Below are positions 7,370 through 15,065 of a DNA stretch of 24,926 nt, one piece after another (the first letter of the stretch is position 1; every line of letters starts with the position of its first letter). The notes under the pieces are model-generated. The model was not told the origin of the DNA. It searched no databases and saw only the letters and a list, made by a program, of their open reading frames with translations. The stretch comes from an uncultured Muribaculaceae bacterium. GTDB lineage: Bacteria; Bacteroidota; Bacteroidia; Bacteroidales; Muribaculaceae. Position numbers and translations under genes: made by a program. The DNA is taken from NCBI GenBank assembly GCA_938039795.1, contig CALHWU010000211.1, forward strand, positions 1 to 24,926, written 5' to 3'.

Positions 7370-8752
7370 TCAGTTATTTTCTGTTATGGCCAGTTCGTCG
7401 GTCAGGCGCCGTATCTCCTGGCGGAGCGCAGCGGCTTCGGCTTCGGCATGCATGATCTGCTGCGCAAGCCCCTTGTCGCCTCTTCCGTAGCGGGCGCGCA
7501 TACGTCTGAGATCTTCGAGGGTCGATTCGAGTTTGCGGCGCGATCCTATGATCTGTGTCATCAGTGTGCGTCCGCGTCCGGTGCGGAAATCATTCAGGTT
7601 ATGATATATCTTCGATCCGATGGCTATGGTGAAGGCCGCAGCATCATTGTCGGCTTCGCTGCCAGATGGTCGGGCAAGCAGGTTGCTGTAGTCGGCACCG
7701 GGCTGTTGGGTGGCGCTGAAATCGCGTATCATGGCCAGAGAGGCGAGTCCAGCGGTATCGGCAGGATAGTTCACACGCATCTCGGCCGGGATAAACCGGT
7801 AGACGGTAAGCGAGTCGCCAAGACGGTTGCGGTCGGTGGCCCACCAGCCTGTGCCCGACTCCTCATCGATGGCGAGCATATAGTCGTCGTAAGGGGAATT
7901 ATACGGCATGCCGATATTCTGCGGCTGAAGATATTCCTCTCCGTTGTTTCGGGTCATGAAAATGTCGTAGCCGCCGAGTGAATTTTCGCCGTCGTTGGCA
8001 AAATAAAGTGTCACCCCGTCGCTCATGAGGAACGGATATGCCGCATCGCCACCCTCGCCGAGAGCGTCGCCGAGGGGGCGGGCATCATCCCATGATCCGT
8101 CATCAAGACGGATGGTCTGGCGAAGGGTATAGTTCTCATTGTCGTCGGGAGCCGACCAGATGGCGATATCTCCGTTCTCGGTGACGTAGGCTGGGAGCCC
8201 TTCCACAGCTCCGGAACCGGCAAAGAGCGCTTCTGCGCCGACAAGGCGCCCGGCAGCTTTTGACAGGCGGTAGATGCGGAAGAAGTCGTCGCGGCACACG
8301 GCGATGCTGTCGATCACCGTAAGCTGCTCTACGCGTTCCATCATGTTGCGTCCGCGCTCAATCCGCTCACGCAGTGCTTCAGCCTCCGCCGACGGTTCTG
8401 CGGCTTTGCGGCGTCCGCGTTTAAGTCCCTTCTCGTATGCGTCGAGATGCTCGTCGGCTCCGTCGAAGTCATATTCCAGAAAAGCTATCTCGGCAAGCCC
8501 TATTTTTGAGTCATTGGTGCCCTTGGCGAGAAAACGGCGAGCTTCAGCGTGACGCCCGGTGCGGAGCAGGGCGATACCGGCCATGTGCTGTGCGGCGGCA
8601 TTGCGCGGTTTGGCCTTGGCCTCTTCAAGAAGAGCGGGGAGCGCCTCGGCATATTCGCCCCGGGCGAAAAGGCTCTGGGCCTCGGCGGCGGTCTGGGCAC
8701 GGAGACCTACGGCTACCGTGGCCAATATCATCGTTATAACAATCTTTTTCAC
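7370..8752 (-). CDS. Secreted TPR and PD40-like repeat protein
   Basis: I use the GTG start at 8750-8752, which gives a compact signal peptide (KKIVITMILATVAVGLRAQ). An ATG at 8774-8776 is in frame, but it sits at the predicted transcription start of the promoter at 8781-8811 and would leave no leader. The mature protein has N-terminal TPR-like helices (EAQSLFARGEYAEALPALLE, then further Ala-rich pairs to about residue 120). It continues with PD40/WD40-like strands (AYPFLMSDGVTLYFAND, GGYDIFMTR, GTGWWATDRN at about 235-325) and ends in a charged coiled coil (about 395-460). PD40 plus TPR proteins are common in Bacteroidetes envelopes; no enzymatic motif is visible. The role is unknown. Confidence 0.8.
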   Translation of the reverse strand: MKKIVITMILATVAVGLRAQTAAEAQSLFARGEYAEALPALLEEAKAKPRNAAAQHMAGIALLRTGRHAEARRFLAKGTNDSKIGLAEIAFLEYDFDGADEHLDAYEKGLKRGRRKAAEPSAEAEALRERIERGRNMMERVEQLTVIDSIAVCRDDFFRIYRLSKAAGRLVGAEALFAGSGAVEGLPAYVTENGDIAIWSAPDDNENYTLRQTIRLDDGSWDDARPLGDALGEGGDAAYPFLMSDGVTLYFANDGENSLGGYDIFMTRNNGEEYLQPQNIGMPYNSPYDDYMLAIDEESGTGWWATDRNRLGDSLTVYRFIPAEMRVNYPADTAGLASLAMIRDFSATQQPGADYSNLLARPSGSEADNDAAAFTIAIGSKIYHNLNDFRTGRGRTLMTQIIGSRRKLESTLEDLRRMRARYGRGDKGLAQQIMHAEAEAAALRQEIRRLTDELAITENN

Positions 8753-8780
8753 TGTCGGAAAATAGTTCGCTGTCATAACG

Positions 8781-8811
8781 CAAAATTACGTACTTTTTCC
8801 CACACTTCCAA
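8781..8811 (-). promoter_or_regulatory. Bacteroidetes-type promoter ahead of the TPR/PD40 gene
   Basis: On the minus strand TAATTTTG (8781-8788) fits the -7 consensus TAnnTTTG exactly. A TTG at 8809-8811 sits 20 nt upstream, the spacing expected for the -33 element. Transcription would start near 8776, which favours the GTG start at 8752. The element also lies directly downstream of the RND operon, so it probably begins a new transcript covering the TPR gene, floA and cstA. Confidence 0.6.
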
Positions 8812-8846
8812 CATCTGCAGCCGTCTTAACCCGACTTAACAGGCGT

Positions 8847-11800
8847 TCAGGCGTGCTTCCTTCGGAAAATGCTGCGGCGGCGACGTGGAGACCGGATGCT
8901 TTTCGGGCGCCGGAGGCAGAAGATGGGCAGATAGAAGAAGATTGCCAGAATCGACATGACGAGGCCGCCGATCGTGCCCATGGCGAGCGGGAACCAGAAG
9001 GATTCCTTGCCGTCGCCGATCATGAATGGTATGAAGCCGAGTATGGTCGAGACCACAGTGAGGAAGATCGGCAGTATCTTAGTGTTCCAGGCTGTCAGAT
9101 AGAGGCGGAGGGGAGAGCGCCGGGGATGGCGTTCGCGCAGGGTGTTGTATTCGTTGAGAATGTAGATCGACGCGTTGACGGTAATGCCGCAGAGCAGTAT
9201 GAACGAGGCGAAACCGCCCTGGTCGAAGTTGACTTTTGTCAGGTAGAATGTCAGGAACACGCCGATAAACGATATCGGTATGGTGAAGATGATGGCCAGA
9301 GGCTGCACAAGCGAGTTGAACAGAATCGCTGTGGTGAAGAATATTATGGCTATGACGAGAAGCAGCAGCCAGTAGGATGCGTTCTTGTCGCGGTTCCAGT
9401 AATAATCCCATCCCTCTGTCTTGGCAGAATATCCGAGCGGCAGTTTCCGCGACAGTTTTTCGAGATCGTTTTCGAGTAGTTTCTTGCCCTGTGTGCTCGA
9501 TCCGATATACTCGTATTGCAGGCAGAGGCGGTACTGCTGGTTCTCTTTGGCTATAGATTTAGGAGCGGCCCGGTGGCTGACTGTGGCGAAGTCGGCCAGT
9601 TTCAGGGTGCGGCCGCCGATCGGTATGGGCATGTTCATCAGTCCCCATACGTCGTAGATCGTGCCCTGGGCGGAGTTGAGGTATATCTGTTCCTTGCCAC
9701 GCTCGCCGTTGATGGCTCCGGAGTTGATCTTGCGTCCGAATATCGGCGTGAGAGCTCCATACAGCTGGTAGATGGTAAATCCCTCTTTGGCGAGACGCTC
9801 TTTGTCGACTTCAATGGCAAACTCGCTGTAATCGTCCTTCCAGTAGGAAAATTCCGATGCGACGGTCACCTCCTTGATGCGGCGGTGGCTCAGCAGGAGC
9901 GATTTGAGCGAGTCGGCCCACTGTTCGAGCTCGTCGTAGTTGTAGCCGAGCATCTTCACGCGGTAGCTGCCGGCGCTCTCGCGCACGTCGTTGTTGAAGC
10001 CCTGATCCTCCAGTCCGTAGATGCTCCACGAGCCGCCTCCGAGAGTCTGCGCCTTGCGTATGATGTCGCTCTTGAGCTGATAGGGGAAGTAGGTCTTCTG
10101 TGCCTCCTTGGTGAATACTATATAGATAGATGCGCGGTATGGCGAATTGATCGAGGTCTGGAACTGGCGTATCTCGCTGAACCCCGTCAGGTAGCTCTCC
10201 ATCTTGGTGATCAGCTCGTTCATCTGTTCGAGAGTGGATCCGTTGGGCAGAGTGGCGTAGACCTGAAGCGACGGCTCCGACTCCCCGCGGTTGAAGTAGC
10301 TGCCGGCATACACATCTTGCACGAAGAGCCGCAGTGAGCCGCCGAGAGCCACATCGACGACCGGCTTTACCTTCTCTTTGTAAGTCTTGCTGCCGAGAGT
10401 GGAGTTGTAAAGCTTCTGCCACCGGTTGAGATTCTCCTCGGCCTTGGGATTCCATCGGTCGATACCCACTGATTCGGGAAGCATGAACACCGGCAGTCCG
10501 AAGCCGAGTATCAGCACCACGATCATAGCCCAGCGCCACCGCTGGCAGAAACGTATGATCGCGCTGTAGATCCGTGAGAATCTGACTGCCCACCGCTTGC
10601 CCCGGCGGCTCTTGCGGTGACGGATACGCAGACCGATGCGCTCTATGAGGGCCGGTACGAGGAAAAGGGCTACAAACAGCGATACGGCGAGGTTTATGAT
10701 GACCACGGCCACGAAATCCTGGAGATTGAGGCGGATGCTCTCGTCGAGGAAGAAAACGATGCCCAGCGCGCCGACCGTAGTCAGCGTGGCCGCCATCACC
10801 GATGTGAACGCATTGAGATTATGCTTGTGGGTGATGTGGTCGGTCATCACTATGATGTTGTCGATAATCAGGTTGAGTGATATCGTGATGCCTGCGAGGG
10901 AGTAGAGCTGTATCTCGATGCCTGTGAGATAGTAGAATATCACGGCCACCGCAAGGTTGATCATCAGCGATATGGTGATGATGAGCATGTAGCGGAGATT
11001 GAGCGTGATGAGTCCTACGAATAACAGCAATATGAGAAATGTCAGACCCGAGCGGAAATAGATCTTGCCGAGCTCCTCATTGATACTTTCGGTAGCATCG
11101 TAGCCCATGATCACCTGATATCCTTTTGGCATCTTCAGTTTCAGCTCCTCCATCAATCCTTTGATTTGCTCGGCGAGTTTCAGCTGGTTGGCGTCGTCAT
11201 CGGCCGTTATATTGAGGTAGATGGAGTTGAGGCCATTGATGCGGTAATAGCTCTGGGCCTCGGCTTCGCGGCGTTCCACAGTGACGAGGCGCGACAGAGG
11301 TATTGTCGTTCCTCCCGGCGTAGAGACGAATATCTGCGACGGATCGAAAGCATGGTCGTCGTCAAGTGAGCTGACGGAGCTTATCCGCAGCCATTGGTCG
11401 CCAGAGCGGGCTATGCCGAGAAACTGCGACCGCGAAGTCTGCTGGATCGCCTCGCTCAGATCCGACGGCGTAAGGCCGAGGGAGTGCAGCTGGTCGCTGT
11501 CGTACTTGACATTCCACTCCATCGGGCGAGCTCCCGAAAGCTCCACTTTGTAGACGCCGCGCAGCTGTCCGAGCACAGGCTTGATGTTCTCCTCGGCGTA
11601 GTTCTGTATCTCGTAGGGCGATGCGGGGGCATTGAGCGTATAGCTGATGAAAGGGCGGGAAGCCTTGTTGTCGGCCTGACGTGTGGAGATCTGCGGATAG
11701 TTGACCCCCTCGGGCAGCTGCGACCATGCCTGGCGTATGATGGTCGACACTTCGAAGCGGGTGGCCTCGATGTCGGCATGGCGGTCAAGGCCTATGGTGA

Positions 11801-12059
11801 TGTAGCCGCTTCCGTTGGATGATGTCGACGTGATCTCCTTGACTCCCTGCACTCGCGCAAGCATCGATTCGAGCTTGCTCGTCACACCGCTCTCTATCAC
11901 ACGGGCCGAATTGCCCGGCATCGTGAAGCTCACTGTCAGACTCGGGAGAGAGCGCGAAGGCGACAGTTTGACGGGCAGAAGCGGCACGAGCGCCGCTCCC
12001 ACTATGGCGAGAGCGATGAACGTGACGATTACGGTGAATGATGAGAGTCGCTGTTTCAT
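8847..12059 (-). CDS. RND-family efflux permease 2 (last gene of the efflux operon)
   Basis: The 1070-residue protein has the RND inner-membrane pump plan: one N-terminal span (about 8-30), a large periplasmic loop, a block of spans (about 335-490), a second periplasmic loop, and a final block from about 905. TM4 carries a single acidic residue, D400, in NLIIDNIIVMTDH, where AcrB has two adjacent Asp. The TM10-equivalent reads CGITVNASIYILNEYN, with Asn rather than the AcrB lysine. RND pumps export amphiphilic compounds using proton flux, with an adaptor and an outer-membrane channel. It differs clearly from the other permease at 15055-18168, so the two may form a mixed trimer or distinct pumps. 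It follows the second propeller lipoprotein by 17 nt. Confidence 0.9.
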   Translation of the reverse strand: MKQRLSSFTVIVTFIALAIVGAALVPLLPVKLSPSRSLPSLTVSFTMPGNSARVIESGVTSKLESMLARVQGVKEITSTSSNGSGYITIGLDRHADIEATRFEVSTIIRQAWSQLPEGVNYPQISTRQADNKASRPFISYTLNAPASPYEIQNYAEENIKPVLGQLRGVYKVELSGARPMEWNVKYDSDQLHSLGLTPSDLSEAIQQTSRSQFLGIARSGDQWLRISSVSSLDDDHAFDPSQIFVSTPGGTTIPLSRLVTVERREAEAQSYYRINGLNSIYLNITADDDANQLKLAEQIKGLMEELKLKMPKGYQVIMGYDATESINEELGKIYFRSGLTFLILLLFVGLITLNLRYMLIITISLMINLAVAVIFYYLTGIEIQLYSLAGITISLNLIIDNIIVMTDHITHKHNLNAFTSVMAATLTTVGALGIVFFLDESIRLNLQDFVAVVIINLAVSLFVALFLVPALIERIGLRIRHRKSRRGKRWAVRFSRIYSAIIRFCQRWRWAMIVVLILGFGLPVFMLPESVGIDRWNPKAEENLNRWQKLYNSTLGSKTYKEKVKPVVDVALGGSLRLFVQDVYAGSYFNRGESEPSLQVYATLPNGSTLEQMNELITKMESYLTGFSEIRQFQTSINSPYRASIYIVFTKEAQKTYFPYQLKSDIIRKAQTLGGGSWSIYGLEDQGFNNDVRESAGSYRVKMLGYNYDELEQWADSLKSLLLSHRRIKEVTVASEFSYWKDDYSEFAIEVDKERLAKEGFTIYQLYGALTPIFGRKINSGAINGERGKEQIYLNSAQGTIYDVWGLMNMPIPIGGRTLKLADFATVSHRAAPKSIAKENQQYRLCLQYEYIGSSTQGKKLLENDLEKLSRKLPLGYSAKTEGWDYYWNRDKNASYWLLLLVIAIIFFTTAILFNSLVQPLAIIFTIPISFIGVFLTFYLTKVNFDQGGFASFILLCGITVNASIYILNEYNTLRERHPRRSPLRLYLTAWNTKILPIFLTVVSTILGFIPFMIGDGKESFWFPLAMGTIGGLVMSILAIFFYLPIFCLRRPKSIRSPRRRRSIFRRKHA

Positions 12060-12076
12060 GTCGTTGTCCGGGTGTA

Positions 12077-13234
12077 TCAGTCGGTGATTTCAACTTCGGC
12101 TATGACGGGGTTGACCTCGTCGGTGCCCGCGATTCCTGCCATATCGTCGGCAGATATCAGTATGAAGAAATGATCGTTCTCCACAAGCTTACGGGGCCAG
12201 CCGGCAACCTCCTGGCCGTCGACTTGCAGCCTGACACCGGTCAGACTGCCATTCTTACGGCTTTCCTGAGTCGCTTTCTGGCGGAAAAGCAGTTTGCCGT
12301 CGGTTATTGAATAAACGTCGTAGTATCTGTCTATGATCCGGTGATTGGCCTCCGTGCCGTACACGACGAAGAGGTAACGTGAATTGAATTCCGGAAGGAA
12401 CGGATAGAAATATTTTGCTTTGGCGGCATCAACCTCTTCACCGGTCGACAGTTCGCTCCAGTCGGTGCCGTAGTCGCCGTAACTGATGGCTATGACGGGG
12501 CTGAGCGTCCCCGCAGCCTGGTCGATTCGGCAGATGGTATCGCCGTCATTTATATAAATCTGTCCGTCGGCCGGCAATACTTCGTCGACATACGTCGAAC
12601 CAAGGTATTTCCATCTCTTGGTGTTGAGCGTATAGCTGCCGACAAATTTCATGTCAGGAGTATATTCATAATATACCTTATCACGGTTGATACCCCTTGT
12701 GGCTCTGTCAAATGTGTTTCTGGCAGCAATGATATTGCCGTTGCCGCTCCGGAATATATAGTCTATGGAGTCATTGGTGACGGTGCGCAGGTGAGAGCCG
12801 TCGGCGCTATAGGTTATAAGCCGGTTCTGATTGTCGATGACCGTCCACTGGCTGCTGTCGGGATCGAAAATGGCGCCGAAAATATCAGTGTATTCCCCGG
12901 GGCCTTCGCCGCGATGGTCGATGACTCTTACAGGGCGTCCCGACGGGTATTCGAATTCAAACATCGTCCGGTAGTTGTAAAGATATATGCGGTCGTCCGT
13001 CTTGCATGCGATGTCGGGGTAGGTGAGCATCGTGGAATCGGTGAATTCGGGCCTGAACAGATTGACGATCTTAATGCGGTCGCTGATATTGTCGCATTCG
13101 TCATCGCCGATATGTGCGGCGATGTCGATCACCGGGATATCGGCTGTCTTGTCTCTGTCGGAACATGATGCCGTCATCGCGGCGACTGCGGCTGCCGCAG
13201 CGATGACGAGAGTGTGGTGTTTTATCATTGTCAT
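12077..13234 (-). CDS. 6-bladed beta-propeller lipoprotein (BF3164/TolB-like type), copy 2
   Basis: The 385-residue protein begins with a signal peptide ending in TASC (C24), a plausible though weak lipobox; an ATG two codons on would also serve. The rest is rich in repeated beta strands with aromatic and Asp turns. The GEGPGEY motif (109-115) is typical of Bacteroidetes 6-bladed propeller proteins, and PEFTDSTM stands at 62-69. It ends DEVNPVIAEVEITD. The same three landmarks occur in the protein at 18185-19348, so the two are paralogues. It lies between tolC and permease 2 with gaps of 17 nt on each side. It is likely anchored to a membrane facing the periplasm or the surface; its ligand and role in efflux are unknown. 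Confidence 0.82.
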   Translation of the reverse strand: MTMIKHHTLVIAAAAAVAAMTASCSDRDKTADIPVIDIAAHIGDDECDNISDRIKIVNLFRPEFTDSTMLTYPDIACKTDDRIYLYNYRTMFEFEYPSGRPVRVIDHRGEGPGEYTDIFGAIFDPDSSQWTVIDNQNRLITYSADGSHLRTVTNDSIDYIFRSGNGNIIAARNTFDRATRGINRDKVYYEYTPDMKFVGSYTLNTKRWKYLGSTYVDEVLPADGQIYINDGDTICRIDQAAGTLSPVIAISYGDYGTDWSELSTGEEVDAAKAKYFYPFLPEFNSRYLFVVYGTEANHRIIDRYYDVYSITDGKLLFRQKATQESRKNGSLTGVRLQVDGQEVAGWPRKLVENDHFFILISADDMAGIAGTDEVNPVIAEVEITD

Positions 13235-13251
13235 ATTATGAGGGCTGCTGA

Positions 13252-14733
13252 TCAGTGGATATGATGCTGGATGTCAAACTTGTTGGAGAGGGGCATTCCG
13301 GTCTCGAAGTCGAAGAGCGTCAGTTTGCGCAGCTTGTAGTAGCTGAGCCAATAGTTCTGCAGCGAGCTGATATAGTTTTTGTTGGCGTCCTGCTGGCGGT
13401 TCTGCGAGAGGGTGAGGGTGTTGAGGTCGGCTTTGCCTATGATGAATCGCTGACGGGTCTGAGCGTAGGCGGTTTCGGCGAGGTCGAGCGCTTCGATGGC
13501 GGAGCTGACGAGCTGACGCTGGATATTGAAGTCGCTGACGGTCATTATGACGTCCTCCTCCATCGACAGCTCATCCTCGCGTGCCTGGATCTCGAGAATA
13601 TTGAGATTGTTCTTGGCCATGTTGAGGCGCCCTTTTCTTACTCCCCAGTCGATCAGCGGTATGCTTATCGAGAGCGACACAATGTCCTGGCGCATCGGAT
13701 TGCGGTAGGCGCCCGAGAAATTGTCGGCAAACTGGTTGAAGCCCACACTGGCATTGATGTTGGCGTTGAAACGCTGTTCCATTCGGGTGCGGCTCACGTC
13801 GCGTTGCGCCTCGAGTATACTCTGACGGCGCGAGAGCAGGGTGGGATTGTTGGCCTTGGCGTGCAGCAGGGCCTGGTCGGGCGATATCTCTCTTGCAGAG
13901 GGCACCGACGGGAGCTCCACCGTGATCTCCGTATTCTTGTCCATGCCGAGGAACGATGCCAGTGAGAACATGGCCCGTTTCAGGGCTATGCGCGTATTCT
14001 CCAGATTGTTCTGTGCGTTGACCTTGTCGAGTTTCAGCGTCAGCAGATCGGCCTGCGATATCGAGGCTATCTTGAAGCGGCGCTCGCCGATGGTATAGAT
14101 CGTGTCGGCCGACGCCAGATTGTCCTTGGCCAGGCGATATTCGGCCTGTGCGAGAGCGAGATTGAAGAAATAGGTGACGGCGTTTTCCGATACGGTCTCC
14201 ATGTTGTAAAGAAATTCTTTCTTCACTTTCTCGTATTTGATGGGCTCGATGCGGCGTTCCCATCTGAACTGGTTGAAACCGATCAGATCCTGGCGATAAC
14301 CGATGCGGACAGGTACGGATGAGTATTGGGTGTATTTGGTGTGCCCGAAGTTGCGCACGTAGTTCAGCGAGCTCTCTATGTAGAATGTACCTCCGAGAGG
14401 GTCGAAGTTCTGCACGATGTTCAGACCTCCTGCAGCGGAATATGATTTCAGCGAATAGTAGCGGTACACCTGGTCGGTGTTGTCAAACTCTCGGGTGACC
14501 GACTGGTTGTAGCTGGCGGGCGTCAGGGTGAGCGATAGGCTCGGCAGGCGTCCGGCCTTGAAAGATACGTATTCCCAGTAGCCCGACATGTAGAGGTTCT
14601 GGCTGCGGAACGCCTGCAGCGAGCTGTCCGAGGCAATCTCGATGGTGCTCTGGAGGTCGAGGGTCACGTGACGCTGAGCGCTGACGCCGGAGGCTGTCAG
14701 AGCTGCAAGCAGGAATATGTGGAAGCGTTTCAT
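13252..14733 (-). CDS. TolC-family outer-membrane efflux protein
   Basis: The 493-residue protein starts with a signal peptide (MKRFHIFLLAALTASGVSAQ) and lacks a lipobox, so it is periplasm-exported and inserted in the outer membrane. It shows the duplicated alpha-helical pattern of TolC proteins: long helices such as NAVTYFFNLALAQAEYRLAKDN, then GERRFKIASISQADLLTLKLD (about 220-240), and the second half with AYAQTRQRFIIGKADLNTLTLSQN (about 430-453). It would provide the outer-membrane channel for the RND permeases in the same operon. Its ATG overlaps the stop of the small lipoprotein gene (14730-14733), so the two are translationally coupled. The family call is firm. Confidence 0.92.
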   Translation of the reverse strand: MKRFHIFLLAALTASGVSAQRHVTLDLQSTIEIASDSSLQAFRSQNLYMSGYWEYVSFKAGRLPSLSLTLTPASYNQSVTREFDNTDQVYRYYSLKSYSAAGGLNIVQNFDPLGGTFYIESSLNYVRNFGHTKYTQYSSVPVRIGYRQDLIGFNQFRWERRIEPIKYEKVKKEFLYNMETVSENAVTYFFNLALAQAEYRLAKDNLASADTIYTIGERRFKIASISQADLLTLKLDKVNAQNNLENTRIALKRAMFSLASFLGMDKNTEITVELPSVPSAREISPDQALLHAKANNPTLLSRRQSILEAQRDVSRTRMEQRFNANINASVGFNQFADNFSGAYRNPMRQDIVSLSISIPLIDWGVRKGRLNMAKNNLNILEIQAREDELSMEEDVIMTVSDFNIQRQLVSSAIEALDLAETAYAQTRQRFIIGKADLNTLTLSQNRQQDANKNYISSLQNYWLSYYKLRKLTLFDFETGMPLSNKFDIQHHIH

Positions 14734-15065
14734 AATCTGTATCTGTAGATATGGTCGTCGATATCGAAGCCGTAGAGTGTGCCCGTGGAGCTGTCAAAAG
14801 CTATGTTGACAAGCGCTTCGGGCAGACGTATGATGCGGGCGATATGCCCGTCGGCGGCTTTCATGTTGACAAGGCCGATTATGTCGGTGTCAAGCTGCTC
14901 GCCGGTAATGGAGTCGGCCGATATGGATCCGGCCGGATATACGAGTATGCTGTCAGTGAAATACACCTCAGCTGGCCTTTCGAACTCTATCGCCGACTGC
15001 TTTTCGCCGCAAGCGCAGAGCAGCCCGAGGGCGGCTATCGCCGTTATGAAGGATTTATGCTGCAT
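14730..15065 (-). CDS. Small lipoprotein, apparently a shortened beta-propeller relative
   Basis: The 111 residues begin with a clear lipoprotein signal (LLCACG, C19). After it come a VYFTDS stretch (34-39) resembling the PEFTDS region of the two larger lipoproteins, then NMKAADGHIARIIRLPEALV and LYGFDIDDHIYRYRL, which read like the last blade of a BF3164-type propeller. The middle of a normal propeller (about 270 residues) is missing. It overlaps the end of permease 1 by 11 nt and the start of tolC by 4 nt, and its frame is intact, so it is probably translated. It may be a degenerate paralogue or a dedicated small accessory protein. The function is unknown. Confidence 0.72.
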   Translation of the reverse strand: MQHKSFITAIAALGLLCACGEKQSAIEFERPAEVYFTDSILVYPAGSISADSITGEQLDTDIIGLVNMKAADGHIARIIRLPEALVNIAFDSSTGTLYGFDIDDHIYRYRL

